The notes: generated from the letters alone by a model not told the origin. A stretch of 64,000 bases of DNA from Pseudolabrys taiwanensis (GCF_003367395.1 NZ_CP031417.1:5047501-5111500), one strand, 5' to 3'. Shown: positions 44,153-53,496, counted from the first letter of the stretch. Program-made: numbers and translations.

Positions 44153-45028
44153 ATGACGAAATCCGTTCTCGGCATCATCGGCGGCTCGGGCATTTACGAT
44201 CTGCCGGGCCTGCAAAACGTGCGCGAGGAGCGCATCGACAGCCCCTGGGGCGAGCCGTCAGGGCCCCTGCGCATCGGCGATATCGGCGGCCTGCCGGTCG
44301 TGTTCCTGTCGCGGCACGATAAGGGACACCGGCTATCGCCATCCGACATCAACTACCGCGCCAACATCGACATTCTCAAACGCGCCGGCGTGACCGATCT
44401 CGTGTCGCTGTCGGCCTGCGGCTCTTTCAAGGAAGAGCTGCCGCCCGGCACCTTCGTGCTGGTCGATCAGTTCGTCGACCGCACGCATCTGCGCCAGACG
44501 TCGTTCTTCGGTAAAGGCTGCGTTGCGCACGTGTCGATGGCGCATCCGGTGTCGCCGCGGCTCAAGCATCGCCTCGACGAGGCCGCCGGCAAGGAACGCA
44601 TCCCGGTGGTGCGCGGCGGCACCTATGTCTGCATCGAGGGCCCGCAGTTCTCCACCTATGCCGAGAGCATGACCTACAAGACGCTCGGCTATTCGGTGAT
44701 CGGCATGACCAACATGCCGGAGGCCAAGCTCGCGCGCGAAGCCGAGATTTGTTACGCGACCGTCGCCATGGTCACCGACTTCGACTGCTGGCATCCCGAG
44801 CACGACGCGGTCACCGTCGCCGACATCGTCGGTGTGATGCAGGACAATTCCGAGCGCGCCAAGCGTCTCGTCGCGCGCCTCGCCGCCGACTTCCCGCGCG
44901 AGCACGAGCGGTGCCCGGTCGGCTCCGACCGCGCGCTCGACACGGCGCTGATCACCGCGCCGGAGGCACGCGATCCCGAACTGCTCAAGAAGCTCGAGGC
45001 TGTGGCGGGACGCGTGCTGGGCAGATAA
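44153..45028 (+). CDS. mtnP: S-methyl-5'-thioadenosine phosphorylase
   Basis: 291 residues from the ATG at 44153; the longer frame crosses a repeat. It splits methylthioadenosine into adenine and methylthioribose-1-phosphate. Motifs: VLGIIGGSGIYDLPGL, FLSRHDKGHRLSPSDINYRANI, YVCIEGPQFSTYAES, VIGMTNMPEAKLAREAEICYATVAMVTDFDCW. It is followed by an ABC binding protein and adenine phosphoribosyltransferase, so the adenine product can be recycled to AMP. Confidence 0.95.
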   Translation: MTKSVLGIIGGSGIYDLPGLQNVREERIDSPWGEPSGPLRIGDIGGLPVVFLSRHDKGHRLSPSDINYRANIDILKRAGVTDLVSLSACGSFKEELPPGTFVLVDQFVDRTHLRQTSFFGKGCVAHVSMAHPVSPRLKHRLDEAAGKERIPVVRGGTYVCIEGPQFSTYAESMTYKTLGYSVIGMTNMPEAKLAREAEICYATVAMVTDFDCWHPEHDAVTVADIVGVMQDNSERAKRLVARLAADFPREHERCPVGSDRALDTALITAPEARDPELLKKLEAVAGRVLGR

Positions 45029-45056
45029 CCTCCTTAAAAAACAGGAGGAGACTTCC

Positions 45057-46019
45057 ATGCGACTATTGGGCATCGCTGCCGGGATCGTGGCGGCCGTTTT
45101 GAGTGGCGCCGGGTGCGCGTCGGCGCAGACGCCGTTGAAGATCGGCGTCGTTTCGCGGACGATCTTCTATCTCCCGGCCTGGATCGCGGCCGAGCAGGGG
45201 TTCTTCAAGGCGGAAGGCATCGATCCTTCGATCGAGGTCTACAACGATGCCCATAAGATATTCACCGACCTGAAGGCTGGCACGATCCAGATCGGCATCT
45301 CCTCGATCGAGTCCGTTGTCCAGGACGGCTATAAAGGGGGCAGCATGCGGCTGATCGCCGGCACCGCGCAGCGGCCGCCGCACTACATCATAGCGCAGCC
45401 CGAAATCAAAACGCTCGCCGATCTCAAGGGTAAGACCATCGGCGTAGTGTCGATGCACGAGGGCACGACCTTCTTCGTCAAGGATATCGCCAGGAAAGGC
45501 GGCTTTGCTGTCGCCGACGTCAAGGTCGAAGCGGTGGGCGGTTCGCCGGCGCGCGCCCGCCTGCTGAAAGAACGTAAGATCGACGCGGGGCTTCAACCTT
45601 ATCCGTTGAGCTACGAAGCCGAGGCCGACGGTTTCAGCAATCTCGGCCCGATCGCGGATCTCGTGCCGGATTATCAGTTCACCTCGGTGATGGTCGACAA
45701 CATGTGGGCGGCTACCAATCGTGATCTGGTCGTCCGATTCCTGCGCGCCCTGCGCAAGGGCACCGATTACATGTTCGCCCATCCGGACGCTTCTGCCACC
45801 CTCGGCGCCAAAGAGCTGCGCACCAGCCCGGCCAATGCCAAGCGTGCGCTCGAGGACACAGCGCGCATGGACGTCATGGCGCGCGACCTTTCGCTCACCG
45901 ACTTGAGTCTGCGGCGCGTGTTCGCGACCATGCAGGAGGCGGAGGTCATGGGCCGCGACTCCAGTTACGATCGCGGCAAATTCGTCGACGACAGCTATTT
46001 GAACGACAGCCGCCGCTAG
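45057..46019 (+). CDS. ABC transporter substrate-binding protein (NMT1/THI5-like)
   Basis: 320 residues. Signal [23 protein letters not shown] is followed by [29 protein letters not shown], then [18 protein letters not shown] and [24 protein letters not shown], the NMT1/SsuA-like type. This class binds sulfonates, nitrate, pyrimidines or aromatic compounds. A cysteine in AGCASA could be lipidated but the lipobox is imperfect. There is no permease or ATPase gene beside it; it sits 28 bases after mtnP and 23 before apt, so it may bring in an adenine- or sulfur-related compound. Confidence 0.85.
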   Translation: MRLLGIAAGIVAAVLSGAGCASAQTPLKIGVVSRTIFYLPAWIAAEQGFFKAEGIDPSIEVYNDAHKIFTDLKAGTIQIGISSIESVVQDGYKGGSMRLIAGTAQRPPHYIIAQPEIKTLADLKGKTIGVVSMHEGTTFFVKDIARKGGFAVADVKVEAVGGSPARARLLKERKIDAGLQPYPLSYEAEADGFSNLGPIADLVPDYQFTSVMVDNMWAATNRDLVVRFLRALRKGTDYMFAHPDASATLGAKELRTSPANAKRALEDTARMDVMARDLSLTDLSLRRVFATMQEAEVMGRDSSYDRGKFVDDSYLNDSRR

Positions 46020-46042
46020 GCGGTAACCGAAAAAGGACCGAG

Positions 46043-46588
46043 ATGAACGCTGATATCGGAACCGACCTGCGCAATTCCATCCGTTCGATCCCGGACTATC
46101 CCAAGCCCGGCATCGTCTTTCGCGACATCACTACACTTCTCGGCAACGCGCGGGCGTTCCGCCGTGCGGTCGACGAACTGGTGCAGCCCTGGGCCGGCAT
46201 GAAGATCGACAAGGTCGCGGGCATCGAGGCGCGCGGCTTCATCCTCGGCGGCGCGGTGGCGCATCAGGTCTCGGCGGGTTTTGTGCCGATCCGCAAGAAG
46301 GGCAAGCTGCCGCACAAGACGGTGAACGTCGCTTATGCGCTGGAATACGGCGAGGACATCATCGAGATGCACGCGGACGCGCTGGTTGCCGGCGAGCGCG
46401 TCGTGCTGGTCGACGATCTCATCGCGACCGGTGGCACGGCGGAAGCCGCGGTGAAGCTGCTGCGCCAATTGGGCGCCGAAGTGCTTGCCGCCTGCTTCGT
46501 CATCGATCTGCCCGACCTCGGCGGTGCCGAGAAGCTGCGCAAGCTCGGCGTGCCGGTGCGCACGCTGATTGGCTTCGAAGGGCATTAA
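46043..46588 (+). CDS. apt: Adenine phosphoribosyltransferase
   Basis: 181 residues, standard length. It makes AMP from adenine and PRPP. The PRPP motif is [31 protein letters not shown] [20 protein letters not shown] and [22 protein letters not shown] are the other conserved segments. It is the third gene of mtnP-SBP-apt, placing adenine salvage right after methylthioadenosine cleavage. Confidence 0.97.
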   Translation: MNADIGTDLRNSIRSIPDYPKPGIVFRDITTLLGNARAFRRAVDELVQPWAGMKIDKVAGIEARGFILGGAVAHQVSAGFVPIRKKGKLPHKTVNVAYALEYGEDIIEMHADALVAGERVVLVDDLIATGGTAEAAVKLLRQLGAEVLAACFVIDLPDLGGAEKLRKLGVPVRTLIGFEGH

Positions 46589-46616
46589 ACTGGCGCGCGC
46601 CGCGGAGGACACGTCG

Positions 46617-47312
46617 ATGAAGGTCGCAATCGTGACAGCCGGCGGCAGCGGCATGGGTGCCGCCGTCGCGCGGCGCTTGGCACAAGAGGGCTACAAAGTC
46701 GCAATCCTCTCGTCGTCGGGCAAAGGCGAGGCGATCGCCAAGGAACTCGGCGGCATCGGCGTCACCGGCTCCAATCAGTCGAATGTCGACCTGCAGCGTC
46801 TCGTCGACGATGTCATGGCCGCGTGGGGTCGTGTCGACGTGCTCGTCAACAGCGCCGGCCACGGGCCCCGCGACGATCTGCTCAAGATCACCGATGAGCA
46901 ATGGCACGCCGGCCTCGATACGTATCTGCTGAACGTCATCCGCCCGACGCGGCTGGTCGCGCCGGTCATGGCCGGACAGAAGCGCGGCGCCATCGTGAAC
47001 ATCTCCACGGCCTGGGCGTTCGAGCCGAGCGCGATGTTTCCGACCTCGGCGGTGTTTCGTGCCGGGCTCGCCGCGTTCACCAAGATGTTCGCCGACCGCT
47101 ATGCTGCCGACAACGTGCGCATGAACAATGTGCTGCCCGGCTGGATCGACAGCCTGCCGGCGACGGAAGAACGGCGTAACGCCGTGCCGATGCAGCGCTA
47201 CGGCACGAGCGAAGAGATCGCCGCGACCGTCGCCTTCCTGGTGTCGGATGGCGCCGGCTACATCACCGGGCAGAACCTGCGCGTCGACGGCGGGCTGACG
47301 CGATCGGTTTGA
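46617..47312 (+). CDS. SDR family oxidoreductase lacking the YxxxK motif
   Basis: 231 residues from the ATG at 46617, after GCGGAGGACACG. NAD(P) binding is normal: VAIVTAGGSGMGAAVARRLAQEG and VLVNSAGHGPR. The catalytic segment, usually S...YxxxK, reads VNISTAWAFEPSAMFPTSAVFRAGLAAFTKMFADRY: the Ser is kept but aligned Tyr is Ser and Lys is Arg. MNNVLPGWIDS and the C-terminal YITGQNLRVDGG are typical SDR. It may be a divergent enzyme or a binding protein. It is separated from apt by 28 bases and could belong to the salvage operon. Confidence 0.85.
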   Translation: MKVAIVTAGGSGMGAAVARRLAQEGYKVAILSSSGKGEAIAKELGGIGVTGSNQSNVDLQRLVDDVMAAWGRVDVLVNSAGHGPRDDLLKITDEQWHAGLDTYLLNVIRPTRLVAPVMAGQKRGAIVNISTAWAFEPSAMFPTSAVFRAGLAAFTKMFADRYAADNVRMNNVLPGWIDSLPATEERRNAVPMQRYGTSEEIAATVAFLVSDGAGYITGQNLRVDGGLTRSV

Positions 47313-47339
47313 TCGCGCCGGCAGCCGCGCGTTCCGCTT

Positions 47340-47699
47340 CTACCGCCGCCGGCGCGGGGGAGGTGGCGGCAGACCGAGGTCGCGCTGCCACAGCGTGCCG
47401 CGGTCGAATTGAATCGTCATGCCGTCGGGCGAATAGACGGCGCCGGTATTCCAGCTTTCAAACCAGATGCGCGTTGGTGAGAACCAATCGAACCAGGCGC
47501 GGCTGGACTCGCCGGCTTCGTTCAGCACGTTGATGTCCCAACCGTTCTGCGTGATGTAGACGTTGCCGCCGACGAGGCCGTACCGGCAGGTCTGCCAACA
47601 TTTGTATTTGCCGGTGAGATTGATCGGCTGCGCGTCGGCTTGTGTCGCGCCGACCGCGGTCACGAGGAAAATGGCGTACAATACTGCCTTTGCTCTCAT
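47340..47699 (-). CDS. Small secreted hypothetical protein
   Basis: 119 residues from the ATG at 47699, with GGAG six bases upstream. Signal peptide MRAKAVLYAIFLVTAVGATQADA, then INLTGKYKCWQTCRYGLVGGNVYITQNGWDINVLNEAG, SRAWFDWFSPTRIWFESWNTGAVYSPDGMTIQFDRGTLWQR and a PPPPRRRR end. The lipocalin-like NGW and W-rich strands suggest a beta fold; the CWQTC pair may form a disulfide. Unknown function; it converges on the SDR gene. Confidence 0.6.
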   Translation of the reverse strand: MRAKAVLYAIFLVTAVGATQADAQPINLTGKYKCWQTCRYGLVGGNVYITQNGWDINVLNEAGESSRAWFDWFSPTRIWFESWNTGAVYSPDGMTIQFDRGTLWQRDLGLPPPPPRRRR

Positions 47700-47981
47700 C
47701 GCGCGCTCCATATCCTTTAGCGTCCGGGGCCGAGACCGACGGCGCATGAACTGCAACGGTATGCCGACTTAAGTGCGCGACACGATGCCCGCGCATCGAC
47801 GTGCGCGGCATTGATAGAGGTCAATCGCTACAATACCGCTCGCCATCGCGGTTTTTTGTAATCGTGTTGTTGCGATGGAGCGCGCCGATCCGTTTCTACG
47901 GATCTTGACGAAGTGCCTTTGCACGCTGCGCGGCTATCATCGGCAACTGGATGCTCGCTTGCGCGGGCATGACAGTCGAGG

Positions 47982-49175
47982 CTAACGCTTCGGTCCCCAC
48001 GGTCCTTGGCCGTTGCCGGGGTCGATGGGCGGCTGGCCCGGCAGGAAAGGTTTGCCGCTTGGCTGATTTTGCGCGCTGCCCCAAGGGCCGCTGGTCGTGC
48101 CGCTTTGATCTTGTGGTTGCGGTTCGCTCCACGGTCCCGGCGGCGTTTGCTCGATTTGGCCTTGCTCGGGCGCGGGCTCGACCGTAAGCGGCCCCGGATC
48201 GTGGCCGCCGGCATATTGCACCAGCGCCGCCACGCGCGCGTCGACCGACGGATGCGTCGAGAAGAGATCGGCAAAGCCCGTGCGTGGATTGTCGATGCAC
48301 ATCTCCATCACCGCCGAGTTCGCGGCGGCCAGCTCGCCGCGGTTCTCGATCTTGCGCAGCGCCGAGATCATCGCGTCGGGGTTCTTGGTGAGTTCGACCG
48401 AGCCCGCGTCGGCGAGGAATTCGCGGCGGCGCGACAACGCGAAGCGGATGACGATCGACAGGATCCAGGCGACCGCGATCAGCACCAGCGCGATGACGAT
48501 GGCGAGGCCGGCGCCGCCCTTGCGGTCGCCGTCGCTGCTCGACGATGAGCGCCGGCCGCCGCCGTAGAAGCTGGTCTGGAAGAACAGCCGGAAGATCATT
48601 TCGCCGAAGAACGAGATCACGCCGGCGATGACCACGGCGATCACGAGGAGGCGGACGTCGCCGTTGCGGATGTGGGTGAGCTCGTGGCCGAGCACGGCTT
48701 CCATCTCCTGGTCGTTCAGCGCGTTCATCAGCCCGCGCGTCACCGTGATGGAATATTGCTTCTCGTTGAGGCCGGTCGCGAAGGCGTTGAGCGCATCGCC
48801 GTCCGCGATCTTGAGCTTGGGCATGGTGATGCCCCGCGAGATGCAGAGATTCTCCAGGAGATTGTAAAGGCGCGGCTCCTCCTGCCGCGTCACGTCGTGG
48901 GCGCCGACGACGGCGTCGATCATGGCCTGGTGGAATTTGTAGGCGATGAGAATCCAGACGATCGTGCCGACGGTGACGAAAGGCGCGGCTTTGACGGCAT
49001 CGTACAACGCCGCGCGCGTCAGGTAGTCGAGCGGCGCGTTGCCGTAGGTCATGACCTCGGCCAGCAGCGCGCCGGCGTAAGTCAGCACATAGACCAGGAA
49101 GAACAGTCCGACGATCAGCGCGACCGAGCGGCGCTTGTTCGCCTGGATGTGCGTGTACAGACCGTAGGCGGCCAT
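47982..49175 (-). CDS. htpX: HtpX-like zinc metalloprotease
   Basis: 397 residues. Membrane helices VALIVGLFFLVYVLTYAGALLAE and VTVGTIVWILIAYKFH precede the catalytic HELTH (residues 154-158) and two further helices (LLVIAVVIAGVISFFGEMIF and GLAIVIALVLIAVAWILSI), with the third ligand Glu region in RREFLADAGSVELT. It is an M48 inner-membrane protease for misfolded membrane proteins. This form has a long Pro/Gln-rich C-terminal tail (about 70 residues). lemA lies upstream on the same strand. Confidence 0.94.
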   Translation of the reverse strand: MAAYGLYTHIQANKRRSVALIVGLFFLVYVLTYAGALLAEVMTYGNAPLDYLTRAALYDAVKAAPFVTVGTIVWILIAYKFHQAMIDAVVGAHDVTRQEEPRLYNLLENLCISRGITMPKLKIADGDALNAFATGLNEKQYSITVTRGLMNALNDQEMEAVLGHELTHIRNGDVRLLVIAVVIAGVISFFGEMIFRLFFQTSFYGGGRRSSSSSDGDRKGGAGLAIVIALVLIAVAWILSIVIRFALSRRREFLADAGSVELTKNPDAMISALRKIENRGELAAANSAVMEMCIDNPRTGFADLFSTHPSVDARVAALVQYAGGHDPGPLTVEPAPEQGQIEQTPPGPWSEPQPQDQSGTTSGPWGSAQNQPSGKPFLPGQPPIDPGNGQGPWGPKR

Positions 49176-49187
49176 GGTTGTCTTCCG

Positions 49188-49297
49188 TCATTCCGGGGCG
49201 GCGCGCAGCGCCGAACCCGGAATCCAGAGGGATGATGCGGAGCTTGTCTCTGGATTCCGGGTTCGCGGGCGAAGATGCCCGCGCCCCGGAATGACAG
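49188..49297. repeat. Long imperfect palindrome between lemA and htpX
   Basis: GTCATTCCGGGGCGGCGCGCAGCG...CCCGGAATCCAGAG on the left pairs with CTCTGGATTCCGGG...GCCCCGGAATGAC on the right, so it can form one long hairpin. It fills the whole 125-base lemA-htpX gap. Confidence 0.85.
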
Positions 49298-49300
49298 AAC

Positions 49301-49864
49301 TCAAAACTTAACGCTCGGCGCCTGTTCGAGCTGCGGACGCGCGTCGCCGAGATCAAAGAACGTGCGGTGCGTGAAGCCGAACGTGCCGGCGAACAGCGCC
49401 GCCGGGAATTGCTCGATCCCCGTATTGTATTCCTGCACCGCGTTGTTGAAGAAGCGGCGCGAAGCGGCGAGCTTATTTTCGATATCGGAGAGCTCGGCCT
49501 GGAGCTGTTGGAAGTTCTGGTTGGCTTTGAGGTCCGGATAGGCTTCCGACAGTGCAAACAATTGGCGCAGCGCGCCGGTGAGCATGTTTTCGGCGGCGAC
49601 TTTCTGTTCCACGCCCGGCGCGGCGATGGCCGCGTTGCGCGCCTGGACGACCGCCTCGAGCGTGCCGCGCTCGTGCGCTGCATAGCCCTTCACCGTTTCG
49701 ACCAGGTTCGGGATCAGGTCGTGCCGCTGCTTGAGCTGCACGTCGACATCGGCAAAGGCTTGGTTCACCCGCTGCCGCATGGCGACGAGGCTGTTGTAGA
49801 CGCTGATCACCCAGATCACGGCGACGACAATCACGCCGACGACGATCCAGCCAGTGGTGGACAT
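49301..49864 (-). CDS. lemA: LemA family protein
   Basis: 187 residues. One N-terminal helix (TGWIVVGVIVVAVIWVISVYNSLV) then the LemA coiled region: MRQRVNQAFADVDVQLKQRHDLIPNLVETVKGYAAHERGTLEAVVQARNAA, and YPDLKANQNFQQLQAELSDIENKLAASRRFFNNAVQEYNTGIEQFP. LemA is a membrane-anchored helical protein that often pairs with HtpX, as here. Its function is unclear. The ATG at 49864 follows AGGAGCACTCCCC. Confidence 0.95.
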   Translation of the reverse strand: MSTTGWIVVGVIVVAVIWVISVYNSLVAMRQRVNQAFADVDVQLKQRHDLIPNLVETVKGYAAHERGTLEAVVQARNAAIAAPGVEQKVAAENMLTGALRQLFALSEAYPDLKANQNFQQLQAELSDIENKLAASRRFFNNAVQEYNTGIEQFPAALFAGTFGFTHRTFFDLGDARPQLEQAPSVKF

Positions 49865-50003
49865 GGGGAGTGCTCCTGAAAAGCGGTCGATGGAACCCAG
49901 GTTATCTGGAACCGCCAGATGTCGCCATTGCGGCGAGATAAGCCGCCGACATCCGATGGGTCGCGGAACCCGCGCCAGCGGTTCAAAACACCGAGCGAAA
50001 AAA

Positions 50004-50033
50004 AAAGGCCCCGAGCCTGAGCTCGGGGCCTTT
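50004..50033 (-). terminator. Strong minus-strand terminator with no gene behind it
   Basis: Minus strand: a 12-bp stem (50033-50022 with 50015-50004) and a T run of about nine. No minus-strand coding gene lies to the right before 53693, so it may end a small RNA. Confidence 0.85.
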
Positions 50034-50120
50034 CGCCAGACGGCTATTCGGGGGGTAAGGGGGGGAGCCGCCCGACAAAAACTACATACGGGGCATTAAC
50101 GCCGACCCCAGCGGTTGGTT
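50034..50120 (-). ncRNA. Possible small RNA ending at the 50004-50033 terminator
   Basis: The minus strand between the 5' end of the small zinc-ribbon gene region and the terminator holds a C-rich stretch (CTCCCCCCCTTACCCCCCG, at about 50069-50051) that could pair with Shine-Dalgarno sequences, as in alphaproteobacterial anti-SD sRNAs. No clear promoter is visible, so the boundaries are guesses. Confidence 0.3.
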
Positions 50121-50240
50121 CCTGGTCGGATGTCGATCACGGAATCTTTTTTTGCCGGTTTCCTCCGCGGCCGTAACGACGACACGATCATCGAGTTCCA
50201 TGCGAGCGTGCGAGGAGGCGAGCGACACGGAGACGTTGCC

Positions 50241-50459
50241 ATGAGTACCGTGATGATCCGATGCCCTTCGACGGGACGGGCGGTTTCGACGGCGATCGAG
50301 ATGGAAGTCGGTGACTTCCGTCGGCTACCTCACATTGCAGCCAAGATGCGCTGCCCGGCCTGCGGGCAGGATCACATATGGCAGCCGGCCTCCGCGTGGC
50401 TGAACGGCGCGCCACGCGTTGGAATCAGGTCCGCGACCGCCGAGGTCGTTGCGGCGTAG
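50241..50459 (+). CDS. Small zinc-ribbon-like protein
   Basis: 72 residues from the ATG at 50241 (MSTVMIRCPSTGRAVSTAIEMEVGDF), preceded by GGAGACGTTGCC; the longer frame from 50115 is less convincing. Cys residues RCPSTG and CPACGQ could be a metal site. The closing HIWQPASAWL is typical of a conserved Rhizobiales hypothetical. Function unknown. Confidence 0.65.
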   Translation: MSTVMIRCPSTGRAVSTAIEMEVGDFRRLPHIAAKMRCPACGQDHIWQPASAWLNGAPRVGIRSATAEVVAA

Positions 50460-50618
50460 CTCACGCCCTTTGGTTGCCGGCACGGCGTTGCGAAGCAGCC
50501 ACGCGGCACTTTTCTTTCGTCCTGCACCCGACATTCGTGGCGGTTTCACGCAACTGTCATGGTGCCAAATTACCACCCGACCCGAACGTAAACGTATCGT
50601 AAAAGGGTTGGGGTCGGG

Positions 50619-53492
50619 ATGTCGTGTTGGTCGAACGGCGTAAGCCGTCTGTCGCTTGTTGTCTCCGTGGCTGCGCTCGCGGCGCCTCTGCCGGCCTTGG
50701 CCGCCTCTTTCACCGTCAATAACGGACAGACCGTCGCAGGACAGACGGTCGTCGGAACCGACACGGGCGTGGTGGCCGCGGGCGGCACGATATCCGATGC
50801 CACCGGCATCACCTGGACCGTCAACGGCAGCAATCCCTCGCCGGCACCGGGCGTCACCATCGACAACTCCGGCACCATCACCGGCACCACGCGCGGCATC
50901 GATACCAATGGCGGCTCGACCGTGCCGCGGAATATCACGCTTTGGAATCGTGCCGGCGCGACCATCACCGGCATCGGCAATGATGGCTTCCGCATCAATG
51001 GCGACATCGGCAATGGCACGGTGAACGTCTACAATTTCGGCACTATCCTTTCGACCGGCGGACAGGGCCTCGATTTTGATGCCATCACCACCACCACCGC
51101 CAAGGTGAACATCGTCAATTATGCGACGGGCATCATCAAATCGACCGTCAACGACGCGATTCGCCCGGGCGAGGGTGGCGTCGTCACCAACTATGGCCTG
51201 ATCTATTCGGACGGCGTGGTCGGAGACAAAAACGACGGCATCGACTTTCAAGCGCATGCCGGCACGGTGATCAACAAAACCGGCGGCACCATCTCCGGCT
51301 TCCGCCACGGCATCACGACCGACGCCAACGTCAACGTCACCAACGAAGCTGGCGCCACCATCATCGGCCGCAACGGCTCCGGCGTCGGCTCCGATGGCAC
51401 CGGTACCGTCGTCAACTATGGCCGCATCACTGGCGCCTATAACGGGAGCGGCACGGGCGATGGTGACGGTGTCGACGTCGACTTCGCCGCAACGATCACC
51501 AATTACGGCCTCATCGAGGGCACCGGGGCGGGCGGCTACGACTCCGGCGGCCGCGCCAACAACAGTGAAGGCGTCTCGATCGGCGGCGGCACGATCCTCA
51601 ACTACGGTATGATCAGCGGCGCCAGCTATGGCATCGTCGTCAACAACGACTCGAATGCCGACAACTCCCGTAGTGGCTCGGCGGCGACGACCATCACCAA
51701 CTACGGCACCGTCGTCGGCCTGAACGGATTCGCCATCCGTCTCGAAAACAAGACCGGCACCGCCGCCGACAACGACACCATCGTCAACCGCGGCACCATC
51801 ATCGGCAACGGTGCCATTCCGGATCCGAACGGTGTTGTGACCCTGCAGGACGGTAGCGTCGATCCGGCGCATGGCACGCTCAACGGCGTGACCTACGCCG
51901 CCGGCTCCGCGCGCTTCATCCGCGGCGACGGCTCGGCCATCCAGATGGGCGAGGGTGCCGATACGCTCGTCAACTACGGCACGATCATCGGCAACAACGG
52001 CCGCGCCATCAATCTCGAAGGCGGCAACGACACCATGGTGGTAATGCCGGGCTCCAAGATCGTCGGTCTGGTCGACGGCGGCGCCAATAGCGGCGGCGCC
52101 GGCAACGTGCTGAAGTACTACAAGGTCGGCCTTTCGGCGCAGAAGATCGCCGCGCTGCAGACCGGCCAGACGGTCAACATCGGCGGCACGCTCTACGTCA
52201 ACTTCCAGAGCTTCGGCGATAGCATCGTTCGCTCGTTCTCGTCTTACGCGACCAGCGGCGCGACGCAGGGCATCGCCTCGGTTTTCGACAACATGACCGG
52301 TGCGGCCAACGTCAATACGCAGACGCTGATCGACCAGGTTGCCTCGGCGAGCAACGTGAGCGCAGCGCTGGCACAGCTCACGCCGACGGCGTTCCAGGGT
52401 TTGACCACGGCGGGCTTCAACAACGCTTTCCAGACCACGACCATCGCCGGCAACCGCCTGTCCAACGTGCGTGACGGCGTCCTGGCGTTCGACGCCGCCA
52501 ACGTCGACACCGTCGCCGCGTTGGTGAACGGCGAGATGCCGCGCACGGTCGGCGAGGCAGTGGCGAACGCTTATGCCGCTAATGCCTCGATGGCGCAGAA
52601 CCCGGCCTTTGCCGCGATGGCGAAGGCGACGGGCGGCGTGACCAAAGCGCCGCGCATGATCGAAGGCGACACGCCCTGGGGCATGTTCCTCTACGGCAAC
52701 GCGCTGTTCGCGCGTCAGAGCGCGACGTCGAATTCGCCGGAAAGCAAGTTCAATGCGGCTGGGTTCACCGCCGGTGTCGACTATCGCTTCACGCCCGACC
52801 TCGTGGTCGGCGTGCTCGGCGGCTACACGCGCACCAATGCCGATCTCGATACGATCGGTTCGACCAGCAAGATCAACACCTGGATGCTTGGCGCCTACGG
52901 CACCTATTACCGGCAGAATTGGTTCGTGAACGGCGCCTTCGTCTACGGCCGCAATTCATACGACAACAACCGCATTGCGCTCGGCACGGCCAATACGTCG
53001 AGCCCCAAGGGCGATCAGTATGCGGCGCAGGGCACGGTCGGTGTCGATCTGCGCTATGGCGGCTGGACCGTGACGCCCGAACTCGGCGCGCAATACACCA
53101 TGGTGCGCGTCGACGCCTTCACCGAAACCGGCGGCGCGGCGCTCTCGGTCGACGGCGACAAAGCGGATTCGTTCCGGTCGAGCCTCGGTGCCCGCTTCCG
53201 GCACGATTGGCGGACGGACTTCGGCATCGTGACGCCCGAGCTGCGCGCGAGCTGGCAGCACGAATTCCTCGACAAGGAACGCGACATTCGCGCGAGCTTC
53301 GTCGATCAGGCGCTGCCCGGCACCTTCGCGACGACGGCGGCGGGCTCGGGCACGGACTTCGGTGTGGTCGGCGCCGGGCTGACAGCGAACGTCGCGACGC
53401 GCCTGCAGATGATGCTGGGCTACGACTTCAAGTTCGGCGGCCACGACTTTCAGGCGCACCAGCTCAGCGGGCGGCTGCGGTATGTGTTTTGA
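50619..53492 (+). CDS. Autotransporter (type Va secretion)
   Basis: 957 residues. Signal region (MSCWSNGVSRLSLVVSVAALAAPLPALA) is followed by a passenger of about 650 residues with repeated strands of the form (T/V)NYGxI(x)G, GTIINKTGG and the like (for example TITNYGLIEGTG, TVVNYGRITGAY, TITNYGTVVGLN, TLVNYGTIIGNN), the signature of a right-handed beta-helix. The C-terminal translocator, about residues 683-957, has DTPWGMFLYGNALFAR, GYDFKFGGHDF and ends in RLRYVF, with the barrel-type terminal Phe. It is isolated with upstream promoter space of about 160 bases. Confidence 0.93.
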   Translation: MSCWSNGVSRLSLVVSVAALAAPLPALAASFTVNNGQTVAGQTVVGTDTGVVAAGGTISDATGITWTVNGSNPSPAPGVTIDNSGTITGTTRGIDTNGGSTVPRNITLWNRAGATITGIGNDGFRINGDIGNGTVNVYNFGTILSTGGQGLDFDAITTTTAKVNIVNYATGIIKSTVNDAIRPGEGGVVTNYGLIYSDGVVGDKNDGIDFQAHAGTVINKTGGTISGFRHGITTDANVNVTNEAGATIIGRNGSGVGSDGTGTVVNYGRITGAYNGSGTGDGDGVDVDFAATITNYGLIEGTGAGGYDSGGRANNSEGVSIGGGTILNYGMISGASYGIVVNNDSNADNSRSGSAATTITNYGTVVGLNGFAIRLENKTGTAADNDTIVNRGTIIGNGAIPDPNGVVTLQDGSVDPAHGTLNGVTYAAGSARFIRGDGSAIQMGEGADTLVNYGTIIGNNGRAINLEGGNDTMVVMPGSKIVGLVDGGANSGGAGNVLKYYKVGLSAQKIAALQTGQTVNIGGTLYVNFQSFGDSIVRSFSSYATSGATQGIASVFDNMTGAANVNTQTLIDQVASASNVSAALAQLTPTAFQGLTTAGFNNAFQTTTIAGNRLSNVRDGVLAFDAANVDTVAALVNGEMPRTVGEAVANAYAANASMAQNPAFAAMAKATGGVTKAPRMIEGDTPWGMFLYGNALFARQSATSNSPESKFNAAGFTAGVDYRFTPDLVVGVLGGYTRTNADLDTIGSTSKINTWMLGAYGTYYRQNWFVNGAFVYGRNSYDNNRIALGTANTSSPKGDQYAAQGTVGVDLRYGGWTVTPELGAQYTMVRVDAFTETGGAALSVDGDKADSFRSSLGARFRHDWRTDFGIVTPELRASWQHEFLDKERDIRASFVDQALPGTFATTAAGSGTDFGVVGAGLTANVATRLQMMLGYDFKFGGHDFQAHQLSGRLRYVF

Positions 53493-53496
53493 TGAT

